A DNA stretch of 60,933 nucleotides. It comes from a virus. A program made the position numbers and the translations under genes. Below the pieces are notes generated by a model. The model searched no databases. It worked only from the letters and a program-made list of their open reading frames with translations, and was not told the DNA's origin. The DNA lies in IMG/VR virus record IMGVR_UViG_3300051212_000930, positions 1 through 60,933 of that record; one strand, written 5' to 3'. Shown here piece by piece: positions 42,307 to 50,730 of this stretch (positions are counted from its first letter, which is position 1; each line of letters starts with the position of its first letter).

Positions 42307-42987
42307 ATGTTAGCCATTGTTATAGCCACATATCAAAGAAATGATGGCACCACACCAAATCATTTAACCAAAGCGCTAACCTCAATTAAAAACCAAACAT
42401 ATCAAAAGTACACTGTATTTTTAATTGGTGATCATTACGATGACAATGATGAATTTGTAAAATTAGCGACATCAATAATTGATTCCGATAAAATTGTATT
42501 TGTAAATTTACCAAATGCCGTTGAACGAAAAAAATATCCATTTGGTGATAAGCGCCTATGGTCATCTGGTGGCGTAAATGCGGTTAATTTTGGTATTAAG
42601 CTTGCTTTGGAACAAAATTATAGTTATATTTGTAGACTAGATCACGATGACTGGTGGGCGCCAGAACATTTGGATTTAATAAAAGATAAATTAAACGAAA
42701 ACCATTTAATAATTGCAACAAAAGGTGTACATTTTACAAAACAAATATTACCTGTGAAAGATAAAAACCCATTTTATCCACGAAGTTCCGATTTAATACA
42801 CTCATCTGTTTGTGTAAATTTTAGAGAAACACCGTTAAGATATCGTGATGTTTTTGCTGAAGAGGGTACCATTTATGCAGCTGACGCTGATTTATGGAAT
42901 CGAATGTCGGATTATATGGTAAAAAACAATAAAACGGGTTATTTAATAAACAAGGTAACGTGTTATCATAGTAATGAAAGAAAGTAA
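42307..42987 (+). CDS. GT-A glycosyltransferase (family 2)
   Basis: This 226-residue GT2 protein has 'LAIVIATYQRNDGTTPNHL', 'ALTSIKNQTYQKYTVFLIGD', the metal-binding 'CRLDHDDWWAPEHLDLI' and 'AADADLWNRM', where the Asp-Ala-Asp-Leu near the end is the base region. Its stop overlaps the NeuB start by 1 bp. It is one of about nine transferases in the island. Confidence 0.88.
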   Translation: MLAIVIATYQRNDGTTPNHLTKALTSIKNQTYQKYTVFLIGDHYDDNDEFVKLATSIIDSDKIVFVNLPNAVERKKYPFGDKRLWSSGGVNAVNFGIKLALEQNYSYICRLDHDDWWAPEHLDLIKDKLNENHLIIATKGVHFTKQILPVKDKNPFYPRSSDLIHSSVCVNFRETPLRYRDVFAEEGTIYAADADLWNRMSDYMVKNNKTGYLINKVTCYHSNERK

Positions 42988-43829
42988 TGGCTACAAAAAT
43001 TATCGCAGAAATAGGAATTAATCACAATGGTGATATGGAAATCGCTAAACAACTTATTGTGGTAGCAAAAGCCGCTGGGTGTGATTATGTGAAATTCCAG
43101 AAGAGGAATCCAGATGTGTGTGTCCCAGAAGATCAAAAAAGTAAAATTCGTCAAACACCTTGGGGTGAAATGACATATTTGGAGTATAAATGGAGAACCG
43201 AATTTAATTATGAGCAATATTGTGAAATTGACGAATTTTGTCATCAAATAGGTATTAAATGGTTTGTATCCGTTTGGGATAAAAGTAGTGTAGATTTTAT
43301 GGATATTTTCAAAAGACTGGGTAAAGCATATGATGGCACCATGAAAATACCGTCAGCTTTAATCACCGATTTAGAACTTTGTAAATACGCTAGAGCAAAC
43401 TGTGATAAGTTAATAATTTCAACTGGAATGAGTACTGAAAATGAAATCAAATCTTGTGTTAATGTTTGTCACCCAGACGTTATTATGCATACTAATTCAA
43501 CATATCCGTGCCCAGTAGAAGAATTAAACCTTAATTATATCAATTGGCTTAAAAGTTGGTATTTTGGCGCTGACATTGGTTATAGTGGTCACGAATACGG
43601 TTTAGTAACAACATTTGCAACTATTTCAATGGGGGTTACTTGGATTGAAAGACACATCACTTTAGATAGAAATATGTGGGGTTCTGACCAATCTGCTTCA
43701 ATAGAACCATCTGGACTTTTTAAATTGGTTAAAGGTGTCCGCGACATAGAAGCTGCATTAAGTATACCAATGAAACCGAGAGAAGTTTTAGGTGGTGAAT
43801 TAATCAAACAAAAAACTTTAAGAAAATAA
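42987..43829 (+). CDS. neuB: Nonulosonic acid synthase (NeuB family), lacking the SAF domain
   Basis: This 280-residue TIM-barrel protein condenses a hexose-type substrate with PEP. It has 'IIAEIGINHNGDMEIAKQLI' (residues 5-24), 'CDYVKFQKRNPDVCVP', 'KIPSALITDLELCKYA', 'LIISTGMSTENEIKSC', 'MHTNSTYPCPVEELNLNYI', 'DIGYSGHEYG' and 'WIERHITLDRNMWGSDQSAS'. The barrel motifs, including the metal-binding His, are complete. Typical NeuB proteins have about 345 residues because a C-terminal antifreeze-like SAF domain (~60 residues) completes the active site of the partner subunit. Here the protein ends shortly after the barrel ('PREVLGGELIKQKTLRK') and the next gene starts on its last base, so the domain is absent, not displaced by a frameshift. 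Confidence 0.9.
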   Translation: MATKIIAEIGINHNGDMEIAKQLIVVAKAAGCDYVKFQKRNPDVCVPEDQKSKIRQTPWGEMTYLEYKWRTEFNYEQYCEIDEFCHQIGIKWFVSVWDKSSVDFMDIFKRLGKAYDGTMKIPSALITDLELCKYARANCDKLIISTGMSTENEIKSCVNVCHPDVIMHTNSTYPCPVEELNLNYINWLKSWYFGADIGYSGHEYGLVTTFATISMGVTWIERHITLDRNMWGSDQSASIEPSGLFKLVKGVRDIEAALSIPMKPREVLGGELIKQKTLRK

Positions 43830-44155
43830 TGAATATTTACGTAGACGTGGATAACACAATAACGGAAACTTCTGGTATGGATTATCAAAATGCCAAACCA
43901 ATATACTCAAAAATATTAATAATAAATAAACTTTATGATAGTGGTCATACAATAACTTATTGGACTGCCAGAGGATCTGTATCTGGAATTGATCATTATA
44001 GCCTAACAAAAAATCAATTAGATAGTTGGGGTGTAAAATACCACAATTTTATGGTTGGAAAGCCAGCGTTTGATCTTTTAATTGACGATAAAACAATAAA
44101 TAACATTAACGAAAACCTTTTTACATGGGTAACCAAAGAAGAAGAAAAAAACTAA
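43829..44155 (+). CDS. Small HAD-family phosphatase-like protein
   Basis: This 108-residue protein matches short Bacteroides-type HAD proteins in capsule loci. It has 'IYVDVDNTITETSG' (catalytic D6 and D8), 'GHTITYWTARGSVSG' with motif II Thr, and 'MVGKPAFDLLIDDKTIN' with the motif III Lys and motif IV Asp pair. It lacks a cap domain. Such enzymes act on sugar phosphates; in Bacteroides a HAD phosphatase completes sialic acid or KDN synthesis after a phosphorylated NeuB product. Adjacency to NeuB favours that role, but a general nucleotide phosphatase is possible. It overlaps PhoH by 31 bp. Confidence 0.8.
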   Translation: MNIYVDVDNTITETSGMDYQNAKPIYSKILIINKLYDSGHTITYWTARGSVSGIDHYSLTKNQLDSWGVKYHNFMVGKPAFDLLIDDKTINNINENLFTWVTKEEEKN

Positions 44156-44862
44156 CACCAGAAGAAGAATTAGAAGCTCTTGAAGCTATTAATCGAGGGC
44201 ATTCTGGTAACATATTTGATAAAATCAAAATCGATATTAAATCAAAAACACCGAATCAAAAAAAATTGGTGAATGAAATAAAAGCAAAAGAAATAGTAAT
44301 ATGTTCTGGCTTACCTGGTACAGGTAAAACTTTTTTATCTTGTGCGGTTGCACTAGAATTATTGAAAAATGACCCGAGATATAAAAAAATTGTAATTGTA
44401 AAATCTGTAACAACTTTAAAAGACGAGGAAATTGGGTTCTTAAAAGGTACTATGAAAGAAAAAATGGAACCGTTTATGTATTCTTTTATGCATAATTTTG
44501 AAAAAGTAATCGGTAAATACAATGTCGAAGCTTTAAGAAATGCGGGTATGATCGAAGAGCTACCAATAGCTTACATGAGGGGTATTAATATTGATAATTC
44601 AATTACAATTATTGACGAGGCCCAAAACATATCAATAGATAATATTAGAACAATAATGACCAGACTTGGTGAAAATTCAAAAATGATATTTTTGGGGGAT
44701 GAAAACCAAATTGACATGAAGAAAAAATCTGAAAGCTCATTAAATTTCATTATAAACAAATTTAAAGACTTTGATGAGGTTGGTACAATTACCTTAGGTG
44801 AAGAAGACGTTGTTAGAAATCCTTTAATTAAGAAAATCGAACAGATTTTCAGAGAAAAGTAA
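44125..44862 (+). CDS. phoH: PhoH-like ATPase
   Basis: This 245-residue protein is the size of a phage PhoH. It has Walker A 'GLPGTGKT' (residues 62-69), Walker B 'ITIIDEAQN' (D164-E165), sensor-like 'MTRLGENSKMIFLGDENQID' and a C-terminal 'GEEDVVRNPLIKKIEQIF'. Related proteins are ATP-dependent RNA/DNA-binding helicase-like enzymes; phosphate-starvation links are known only in some hosts. It overlaps the HAD gene by 31 bp. The N-terminal ~50 residues are basic and Glu-rich. Confidence 0.93.
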   Translation: MGNQRRRKKLTPEEELEALEAINRGHSGNIFDKIKIDIKSKTPNQKKLVNEIKAKEIVICSGLPGTGKTFLSCAVALELLKNDPRYKKIVIVKSVTTLKDEEIGFLKGTMKEKMEPFMYSFMHNFEKVIGKYNVEALRNAGMIEELPIAYMRGINIDNSITIIDEAQNISIDNIRTIMTRLGENSKMIFLGDENQIDMKKKSESSLNFIINKFKDFDEVGTITLGEEDVVRNPLIKKIEQIFREK

Positions 44863-44920
44863 AATAGGGTTTACTTTAGACCATTTAATCATAGATTTAT
44901 GTTAATTAAACATATATTTT

Positions 44921-45559
44921 ATGATTATTGGTATTACAATCAATAATATTATTAGAGATCACATTAGTCAGTTAAAAAAAGCCTATACCCTTTTAACGGA
45001 AGAGGACTGCCTCGAACCCATCAACCCATATGATCTTGAATCATCTTTCCCAAATCGAGTTTCAACCGAAATAGTCCAGGAATTTGATGTGACTAAAGAA
45101 TCGGTGGAAGACTTACCATTAAATGAGGTAAATGAAGAATTTAACGTCTATGAGTTTATGTATCATGAGGCATCTTTTGAGATATTTGGTAGATCCGAAG
45201 AAACAATAGATGGTGTGGTTCGAAAACTAAAAGACTACGAAAAAAAGTTAAAAGTTAAAATTGTTCTAGTAAACAAAGAATCCCCCAGATCAAAATGTGC
45301 TACATTATTTTTCTTATCAAAAAATGGGTTTGATTTTGATACGATTTATTTCCCAAAAGACGACAAAGGATATTGGGATAATGTTGATGTGCTAATAACA
45401 GATAACCCTAAGATATTAAAGAAAAAACCAAAAAATAAAATATCAATTAAAGTTAATAATAATTTTAACATTGACATAAAGTCAGATTTTACTATAATTG
45501 ATCTAAATGATTTTAAAAATTTGAAAAGAATAATAAAAACAATAAAAGAAAAAGTTTAA
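44921..45559 (+). CDS. HAD-like protein of unknown substrate
   Basis: This 212-residue protein is weakly recognisable. Its second half reads like an inactive or degenerate HAD/5'-nucleotidase: 'KIVLVNKESPRSKCATLFFL', 'NVDVLITDNPKILKKKP' and 'KISIKVNNNFN', where the second Asp pair and Lys fit HAD motifs III-IV, but the usual N-terminal DxD is not evident. The first 100 residues are acidic and unlike known domains. A 58-bp gap after PhoH contains TAGATTTATG, similar to a -7 box but with no good TTG upstream. It is followed by a glycosyltransferase 1 bp away. Confidence 0.55.
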   Translation: MIIGITINNIIRDHISQLKKAYTLLTEEDCLEPINPYDLESSFPNRVSTEIVQEFDVTKESVEDLPLNEVNEEFNVYEFMYHEASFEIFGRSEETIDGVVRKLKDYEKKLKVKIVLVNKESPRSKCATLFFLSKNGFDFDTIYFPKDDKGYWDNVDVLITDNPKILKKKPKNKISIKVNNNFNIDIKSDFTIIDLNDFKNLKRIIKTIKEKV

Positions 45560-45560
45560 A

Positions 45561-46637
45561 ATGGAAAAAATAAACGAGACATTAAAGAACATCGAAAGTG
45601 CGATTGAAAAAGTTAAAAACAAAGAAAGTAAAATCGTATTTTTATCACCAGACACAAAAGGTACGGCCAGAGCTAGCGTGTCGTATATTTACCGACAAGC
45701 GTTAATATTAAAAAATGCTGGCTACACAATTAACATATTACACGAAAAAAACGATTACATCAAAGTCGGTAGTTGGTTAGGTGAGGAATATGATGAGCTA
45801 GAACATAAATCAATCGAAAATAACGATTTAACTGTTGGGCCTCAAGATATTATTGTGGTACCCGAAATATATGGTAATGTTTTTGAACAAATATTACAAT
45901 TACCAGTTCAAAAAGTTATATTAACGCAATCTTATGATTATTTATTAGATAGTTTTTCACCTGGTAAATCTTGGTTAGATTTTGATGTTATGACTTGTTT
46001 GACAACATCAAAAACATTATCTGATGCCATAAGCGAACTAGTACCTTCAAGTAGTATTGAGTTTGTTAATCCTGGTATTGCCGAATGTTTTTCACCGAGT
46101 GAAAAACCACAAATGCCAGTTATTGCAATTCATTGTAGAGATCAAAGAAAAGCGGCAAAAATAATTAAAACTTTTTATTTAAAATATCCGCTATATCGCT
46201 TTATTTCGTTTAAAGATATGCACGGAATGACTGAAAGTGATTTCGCAAAAAATTTAAAAGAATGTGCGTTATCTGTTTGGGTCGATGATGATAGTACTTT
46301 TGGCACATTTCCAGTTGAATCTATGAAATGTAACGTTCCCGTTATTGGTAAAGTACCTAATATAATTCCAGAATGGATGAATGATGATAATGGTATTTGG
46401 GTTTACGATGAAAACCAAATTGCGGATTTAGCATTTAACTATATTAAAAATTGGATGGAAGATAGTTTACCAGAAAACCTATTAAAAGTAAGTGAAACTG
46501 TTGATGGTAAATATACTATGGAATCATTTGAAAAAGCAACAATCGAAGTCTACAACACAATGTTTGAGAATTGTTTGGCTAGACTTAATAGAATAAAAGA
46601 AACCTTTGAAAAAACACTAGAAACTAATGAAAACTAA
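45561..46637 (+). CDS. GT-B glycosyltransferase
   Basis: This 358-residue protein has an N-domain with 'KIVFLSPDTKGTARASVSYI' and 'ALILKNAGYTINILHEKND', and a C-domain with 'GIAECFSPSEKPQMPVIAI' and 'STFGTFPVESMKCNVPVIGK', the donor-site Glu motif of GT4-like enzymes. Its last 40 residues are a helical Lys/Glu-rich tail. It overlaps the next gene by 11 bp. Sugar specificity is unknown. Confidence 0.78.
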   Translation: MEKINETLKNIESAIEKVKNKESKIVFLSPDTKGTARASVSYIYRQALILKNAGYTINILHEKNDYIKVGSWLGEEYDELEHKSIENNDLTVGPQDIIVVPEIYGNVFEQILQLPVQKVILTQSYDYLLDSFSPGKSWLDFDVMTCLTTSKTLSDAISELVPSSSIEFVNPGIAECFSPSEKPQMPVIAIHCRDQRKAAKIIKTFYLKYPLYRFISFKDMHGMTESDFAKNLKECALSVWVDDDSTFGTFPVESMKCNVPVIGKVPNIIPEWMNDDNGIWVYDENQIADLAFNYIKNWMEDSLPENLLKVSETVDGKYTMESFEKATIEVYNTMFENCLARLNRIKETFEKTLETNEN

Positions 46638-47451
46638 TATAGACTTAACAGTTGTTATCCCAGTACACTCCGTTGCGGATGAAAAATTTAATGAATTATT
46701 AAGCGGTGCTTTAAATAGTATCGAGAACAATAACATACACCCATCAAATGTGATGATTGTTAGATGTGGATGTTCTGAGGTTAAAGAGGTTTTGAAAGAC
46801 TTTGATTTTTCAAAATATTCTTTCCACGTGACATTACTTGAAAATAAAACAGGTAAATCATTTCAAAACCAAATAAATGAAGCTGCAAAAAATATCGAAA
46901 CAAAATATTTTAGCTTTTTAGAATTTGATGATGAATATTCGGTTAATTGGTTCAAGAACGTTAAAAAATATACAGAGGCGTATCCCGAAATTGACATGTT
47001 TTTACCAATCATAACTGATGTTACTAATGAAAATAACTTCGTTGGCTTTACTAATGAAGCCGCTTGGGCATACAACTTTTCAGATACTTTAGGACAAATC
47101 GATCATGAAGTTTTAAATGAGTTCCCTAATATTAATCCAGATGGTATGGTGGTTAAAACCGAAGTCTTTAAATCGGTTGGTGGTTATAAGCCATCAATTA
47201 AACTAACATTTAATTATGAGTTTTTATTGAGATTTACAAATGGCGGTAGAAATATTATGGTTATACCCAAAATTGGTTATAAACATGTTAATATGCGACC
47301 AGGCTCTTTATTTTGGGAATATAAAAATAGTGAAATTCCAGAAATGAGAATTACCCCCGAAGAAGCTAAATTTTGGATGGAGGCTGCTAAAAAAGAATTT
47401 TTTTATACTGAAGATAGACCAATAATATACGAAGAAAATGAAACAGCCTAA
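46627..47451 (+). CDS. GT-A glycosyltransferase (family 2)
   Basis: This 274-residue GT2 protein has 'DLTVVIPVHSVADEKFNELL', a central 'KYFSFLEFDDEYSVNWFKN' metal site, and 'GMVVKTEVFKSVGGYKPSI' followed by 'LRFTNGGRNIMVIPKIGY'. It is the last gene of the glycan island; the late sigma factor gene starts 2 bp after its stop. Confidence 0.82.
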   Translation: MKTNIDLTVVIPVHSVADEKFNELLSGALNSIENNNIHPSNVMIVRCGCSEVKEVLKDFDFSKYSFHVTLLENKTGKSFQNQINEAAKNIETKYFSFLEFDDEYSVNWFKNVKKYTEAYPEIDMFLPIITDVTNENNFVGFTNEAAWAYNFSDTLGQIDHEVLNEFPNINPDGMVVKTEVFKSVGGYKPSIKLTFNYEFLLRFTNGGRNIMVIPKIGYKHVNMRPGSLFWEYKNSEIPEMRITPEEAKFWMEAAKKEFFYTEDRPIIYEENETA

Positions 47452-47453
47452 AA

Positions 47454-48167
47454 ATGTCAAGAAAGAAAAAAGACCGCAATTATTATGGTGCAGATCAAGA
47501 ATCGGCGGTTGTTGCTTTCTTGAATGCTAAGACGGTAGCGGAGAAAGAAAAAATTTATCGTGAGTTTTTACAAGAACCGATCAATAAAATGATCGAAAGT
47601 ATTATTAGAACTTATAAATTATATCGACAATCATACGAATTTAACGATTTACACGCAGATACCTTGTCATTCTTAATGACAAAGTTTGACAAATTTAATC
47701 CCGAAAAGGGTAATAAATCATTTTCATATTTTGGTACTGTTTGCAAAAACTATCTTTATAACGAAATGATGAAGGAGTACAAAAAAAGTACTTCGTTCAC
47801 AAATATTGACGATAGTGAACAAGATTTTTTAAAAAGAGACGATTTATTGTATAGAATTGATGAGCAAGAAATTGATTTGTCAGATTTTATCGATAAATTA
47901 TGCTCCTCAATAAAAGAAGAACTTAAAAATGATAATTTAAATGAAAATGAATTTAAAGTTGGCCACTCCCTGGTTAAAATATTAGAAGATTGGAAAGAAT
48001 TATTCGCACAAAACGAAACTGGAAAAAACTCAACAAAATTCAATAAAAATTTAATTTTACTTTATATCAGAAATATGACTGGTTTAAATACAAAAGAAAT
48101 AAGAAACAGTATGAAAAGATATAAAAGTTTATATGGCTTATTTAAAGATAGATATTTAGATGAGTGA
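47454..48167 (+). CDS. 55: Late-transcription sigma factor (T4 gp55-like)
   Basis: This 237-residue protein resembles the minimal sigma factor gp55, which directs host RNA polymerase to late promoters. A sigma region 2 core is seen in 'LHADTLSFLMTKFDKFNPEK', 'GNKSFSYFGTVCKNYLYNEM' and 'MKEYKKSTSF', where the aromatic, Lys-rich helix contacts RNAP and the -10 element. T4 gp55 has 185 residues; this one has a longer helical C-terminus that may hold a beta-flap or clamp contact. A TATTTATA motif lies immediately after its stop, in front of structural genes. Sigma function is inferred from pattern and from the repeated motif in the window. Confidence 0.72.
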   Translation: MSRKKKDRNYYGADQESAVVAFLNAKTVAEKEKIYREFLQEPINKMIESIIRTYKLYRQSYEFNDLHADTLSFLMTKFDKFNPEKGNKSFSYFGTVCKNYLYNEMMKEYKKSTSFTNIDDSEQDFLKRDDLLYRIDEQEIDLSDFIDKLCSSIKEELKNDNLNENEFKVGHSLVKILEDWKELFAQNETGKNSTKFNKNLILLYIRNMTGLNTKEIRNSMKRYKSLYGLFKDRYLDE

Positions 48168-48175
48168 TATTTATA
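48168..48175 (+). promoter_or_regulatory. Late-type promoter motif
   Basis: GATATTTATAG begins at the base after the sigma gene's stop, 15 nt before the ATG at 48190. It would drive the baseplate gene block. Confidence 0.5.
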
Positions 48176-48189
48176 GTTAAACAAATACT

Positions 48190-48570
48190 ATGATTGGCAA
48201 TCAAAAAAAGAAAAAAATTGATGTTTCTGAGGAAAGCATGAAAGAACTTATGCAAGAAACGTATAATGAAATTGTTGATGAAAGAAATAAAGCTTTAACC
48301 GCTTATAAAAAATTCAGCAAAGACATTAATGAAAATTCCGATATAGCTTTAGTTGGTAAGATTACAAACGATCTTTTAAAAATAATCGATGGAACTATTG
48401 AAAAAAAACTAAGGTTAATTAAAATTCAAAGCGATATTTTGTATAAAAACGGTAAAGGCGCATCGGGTGATGGTGGTGCCCCAATGGTGATTACAGAGGA
48501 AGATAGGAAGTGGGCTGAAGAGTTTTTAAAAAAACAAAATAACGGTGATAATGAAAAAGAATACGAATAA
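48190..48570 (+). CDS. Hypothetical helical protein after the late sigma gene
   Basis: This 126-residue protein is highly charged and helical ('EESMKELMQETYNEIVDERN', 'LIKIQSDILYKNGKGASG'), with a glycine-rich hinge near residue 93 and an acidic tail. It is not recognised. Its place behind the sigma gene would fit a T4 gp33-like late co-activator, but there is no sequence support for that. It could equally be a chaperone or part of the baseplate operon that it starts. Confidence 0.65.
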   Translation: MIGNQKKKKIDVSEESMKELMQETYNEIVDERNKALTAYKKFSKDINENSDIALVGKITNDLLKIIDGTIEKKLRLIKIQSDILYKNGKGASGDGGAPMVITEEDRKWAEEFLKKQNNGDNEKEYE

Positions 48571-50507
48571 TGAGCCAACAAAGTGAAATATTTTCAAGGT
48601 ATCGATCACTTTTTAACAGTAGTTCAATTAGACCTCTTGAAAGTGAAACATCGAGGCGGTTAAACAACATGGACTTTGTTGATTTTTTATTTGAATTAGT
48701 TAAAGCAACAAAAGGTCAAAAACAATTTAAAAATATAATATTAAAAGGTAGTTTGTCGAAATTAAAAAAAACTGATGAATTAAACAAAACTATAAAAAAA
48801 GCTTTATTAGCTCAATTTGGTTGTGATGATACTTTAATTATACCAACTAAATACACCACCAAATCATCGCTAGGAGTTGAATTGGATAAAGGTGAAATCG
48901 ACCCTTTTGGTATGTTTGGTATCGATCCAGATACTCAAGTTGGTAAACTGATGTATGAAGGTAACGATCCCAAAAAACACATTAACTATCTATTATTTAA
49001 ATCTCAAGGGGTTGGGACAATAAACCCAGTTGAAATGAATTATAATGGTAGAGTTTTATTTAGAGTATACGCAAAAACGCCAAACACCCTTATTTTTAAA
49101 TTTGGTGAATTTTACGAAAACAAACTTTATATTGAATGGTTAAATGATTATATAGATGCTATGCAGCCAATATTTAACACAGTTAATTTTACAACAATAT
49201 TAACTGATATTATTACTGGTGCAATTTCTTTAAAAGCGAATAAAAACAAAATAGAAATAAGAAAACAAAGCGGGGTTATTAAAGCCTTGCAAAAAATATT
49301 TGGATTTTGTTCAGAGTCCGATGAAAATATTGGAGGGCCAAGTCAACCAACTAATAATATATTAAAAGATCCATTATTACAAAATTCGAATTTTAATGGT
49401 GAAAATATTGTCGGAAGTCAAAGTGGTTTGGGTGATTTTAACAATGAAAATCAATCAAGTGACGACCCTTTTGATTTTGATTTTAATGATTTGGATGAAA
49501 TTGAACGGGATACCGATTTAAAATCTAGAGGCGTTATTAGGTTTTCAACATGTGGTGATTTGGATTTAGATATAAATCCAGATGATATTTTAAGTGGTTT
49601 AGAATTACTGTTCGCCAATGCGGATCAGAATAATGTTTACAGTTATGACGGTACAATAAATAATGAACTCCCAGAAACTGCCACTGCTAGTCCATTATAT
49701 GATAATTCGCAAATCGTACCCAATTCAGACAAAGCCGCAGATTTTTTTGATAATGCGTTAAAAAATGGGGCAAATAATGCGATAAATCAAGGTGAAACAA
49801 ATATTATTATTGATTTACCCACAATGAACGCTGAGTTACAATTAAATATTTTAAAAGCTATACCATATGCTTTAATGCAAATGGTATTAAGCCCTAAAGT
49901 TGTTTTAGTACCCAAACTATTTACGGTATTAAGTGGTGATACTGGTAAAAAATCCCCAAATGATTTTATAAAAAACATGATGCCATCCATTTCAAAAATA
50001 GGTGAAAATATAACAAGCATGTTAATACAAAATATATTTGACGCGATAAAATCAGATTTGACTAGATTGGCTAGCGAATTAGCAATTGCATACTTAAAAC
50101 AACGTGGTATGGATTATTTAGCAACGCTAAGATCTTTATTAAGTTTGCTTGGCTTGTTTAGTGGCGGAGGTGGGGGTTGTGGCGGTGTTTTGGACAAACT
50201 TCTAAAATTACTAAAACTATCAAATTTTGGGCCGATGCCTATGCTACCACCACCATTGGTACTTATAGCTGGCGCAATAAAACCTGGTATGAATAGTGTA
50301 TCAATGATAAATGATATTAAATCTAGTTTAACCGAAAAAGGTATAGAGACCGCACCAACACTACCCGATGGTACACCAAATAATATGATGATTGCAATAG
50401 AAGAAACTGTTAAAACAATGGTTACACACATTAAAACAAATTCGACTATACAAACTTTTGGTATATCTGCGGTTGGCCCAGTTCAAGGCTATGGGCAAAT
50501 TCAATAA
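48570..50507 (+). CDS. Large virion structural protein (probable baseplate)
   Basis: This 645-residue protein has a soluble N-terminal part (about 1-235), an acidic, disordered 'SDDPFDFDFNDLDEIERDT' stretch near 305, and a hydrophobic C-terminal half with 'LGLFSGGGGGCGGVLDKLL' near 535, then a Pro/Met-rich loop 'PMPMLPPPLVLIAGAIKPGM'. The 50-residue hydrophobic stretch resembles membrane-active segments of phage tail or baseplate components. It starts on the last base of the previous gene. It belongs to a late operon with an OB-fold hub protein. The precise particle location is unknown. Confidence 0.65.
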   Translation: MSQQSEIFSRYRSLFNSSSIRPLESETSRRLNNMDFVDFLFELVKATKGQKQFKNIILKGSLSKLKKTDELNKTIKKALLAQFGCDDTLIIPTKYTTKSSLGVELDKGEIDPFGMFGIDPDTQVGKLMYEGNDPKKHINYLLFKSQGVGTINPVEMNYNGRVLFRVYAKTPNTLIFKFGEFYENKLYIEWLNDYIDAMQPIFNTVNFTTILTDIITGAISLKANKNKIEIRKQSGVIKALQKIFGFCSESDENIGGPSQPTNNILKDPLLQNSNFNGENIVGSQSGLGDFNNENQSSDDPFDFDFNDLDEIERDTDLKSRGVIRFSTCGDLDLDINPDDILSGLELLFANADQNNVYSYDGTINNELPETATASPLYDNSQIVPNSDKAADFFDNALKNGANNAINQGETNIIIDLPTMNAELQLNILKAIPYALMQMVLSPKVVLVPKLFTVLSGDTGKKSPNDFIKNMMPSISKIGENITSMLIQNIFDAIKSDLTRLASELAIAYLKQRGMDYLATLRSLLSLLGLFSGGGGGCGGVLDKLLKLLKLSNFGPMPMLPPPLVLIAGAIKPGMNSVSMINDIKSSLTEKGIETAPTLPDGTPNNMMIAIEETVKTMVTHIKTNSTIQTFGISAVGPVQGYGQIQ

Positions 50508-50517
50508 TCAAGTATTT

Positions 50518-50730
50518 ATGAAAAACGAAAAGTTACAAGAAATTATAGATAATTGCAAAAACAAACCAAATAAAGATTTGGCAAATGTTTTAGTTACGCT
50601 TGAAGTTGATTTTAATAATATTAAATCAACAATACTAGAATTAACAGAAACATTAAAAGAACTTGAAATTACATATGATACTGTATACGATGAATTACAA
50701 AAAAGATTAAAATTTGAAGATAAAAAATGA
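50518..50730 (+). CDS. Small coiled-coil protein
   Basis: This protein has 70 residues from ATG 50518. A longer frame from 50458 would overlap the upstream gene, so the shorter one is preferred. It is almost entirely helical with a heptad-like Leu/Ile pattern ('VDFNNIKSTILELTETLKEL'), typical of a small assembly or linker protein. Its end overlaps the hub gene start by 4 bp. Confidence 0.6.
   Translation: MKNEKLQEIIDNCKNKPNKDLANVLVTLEVDFNNIKSTILELTETLKELEITYDTVYDELQKRLKFEDKK

Noticed and set aside
44880-44920. Host-type promoter before the 44921 gene
   Set aside because: TAGATTTATG resembles a -7 box but there is no TTG 20 nt upstream (TTT instead), and the last base does not fit.
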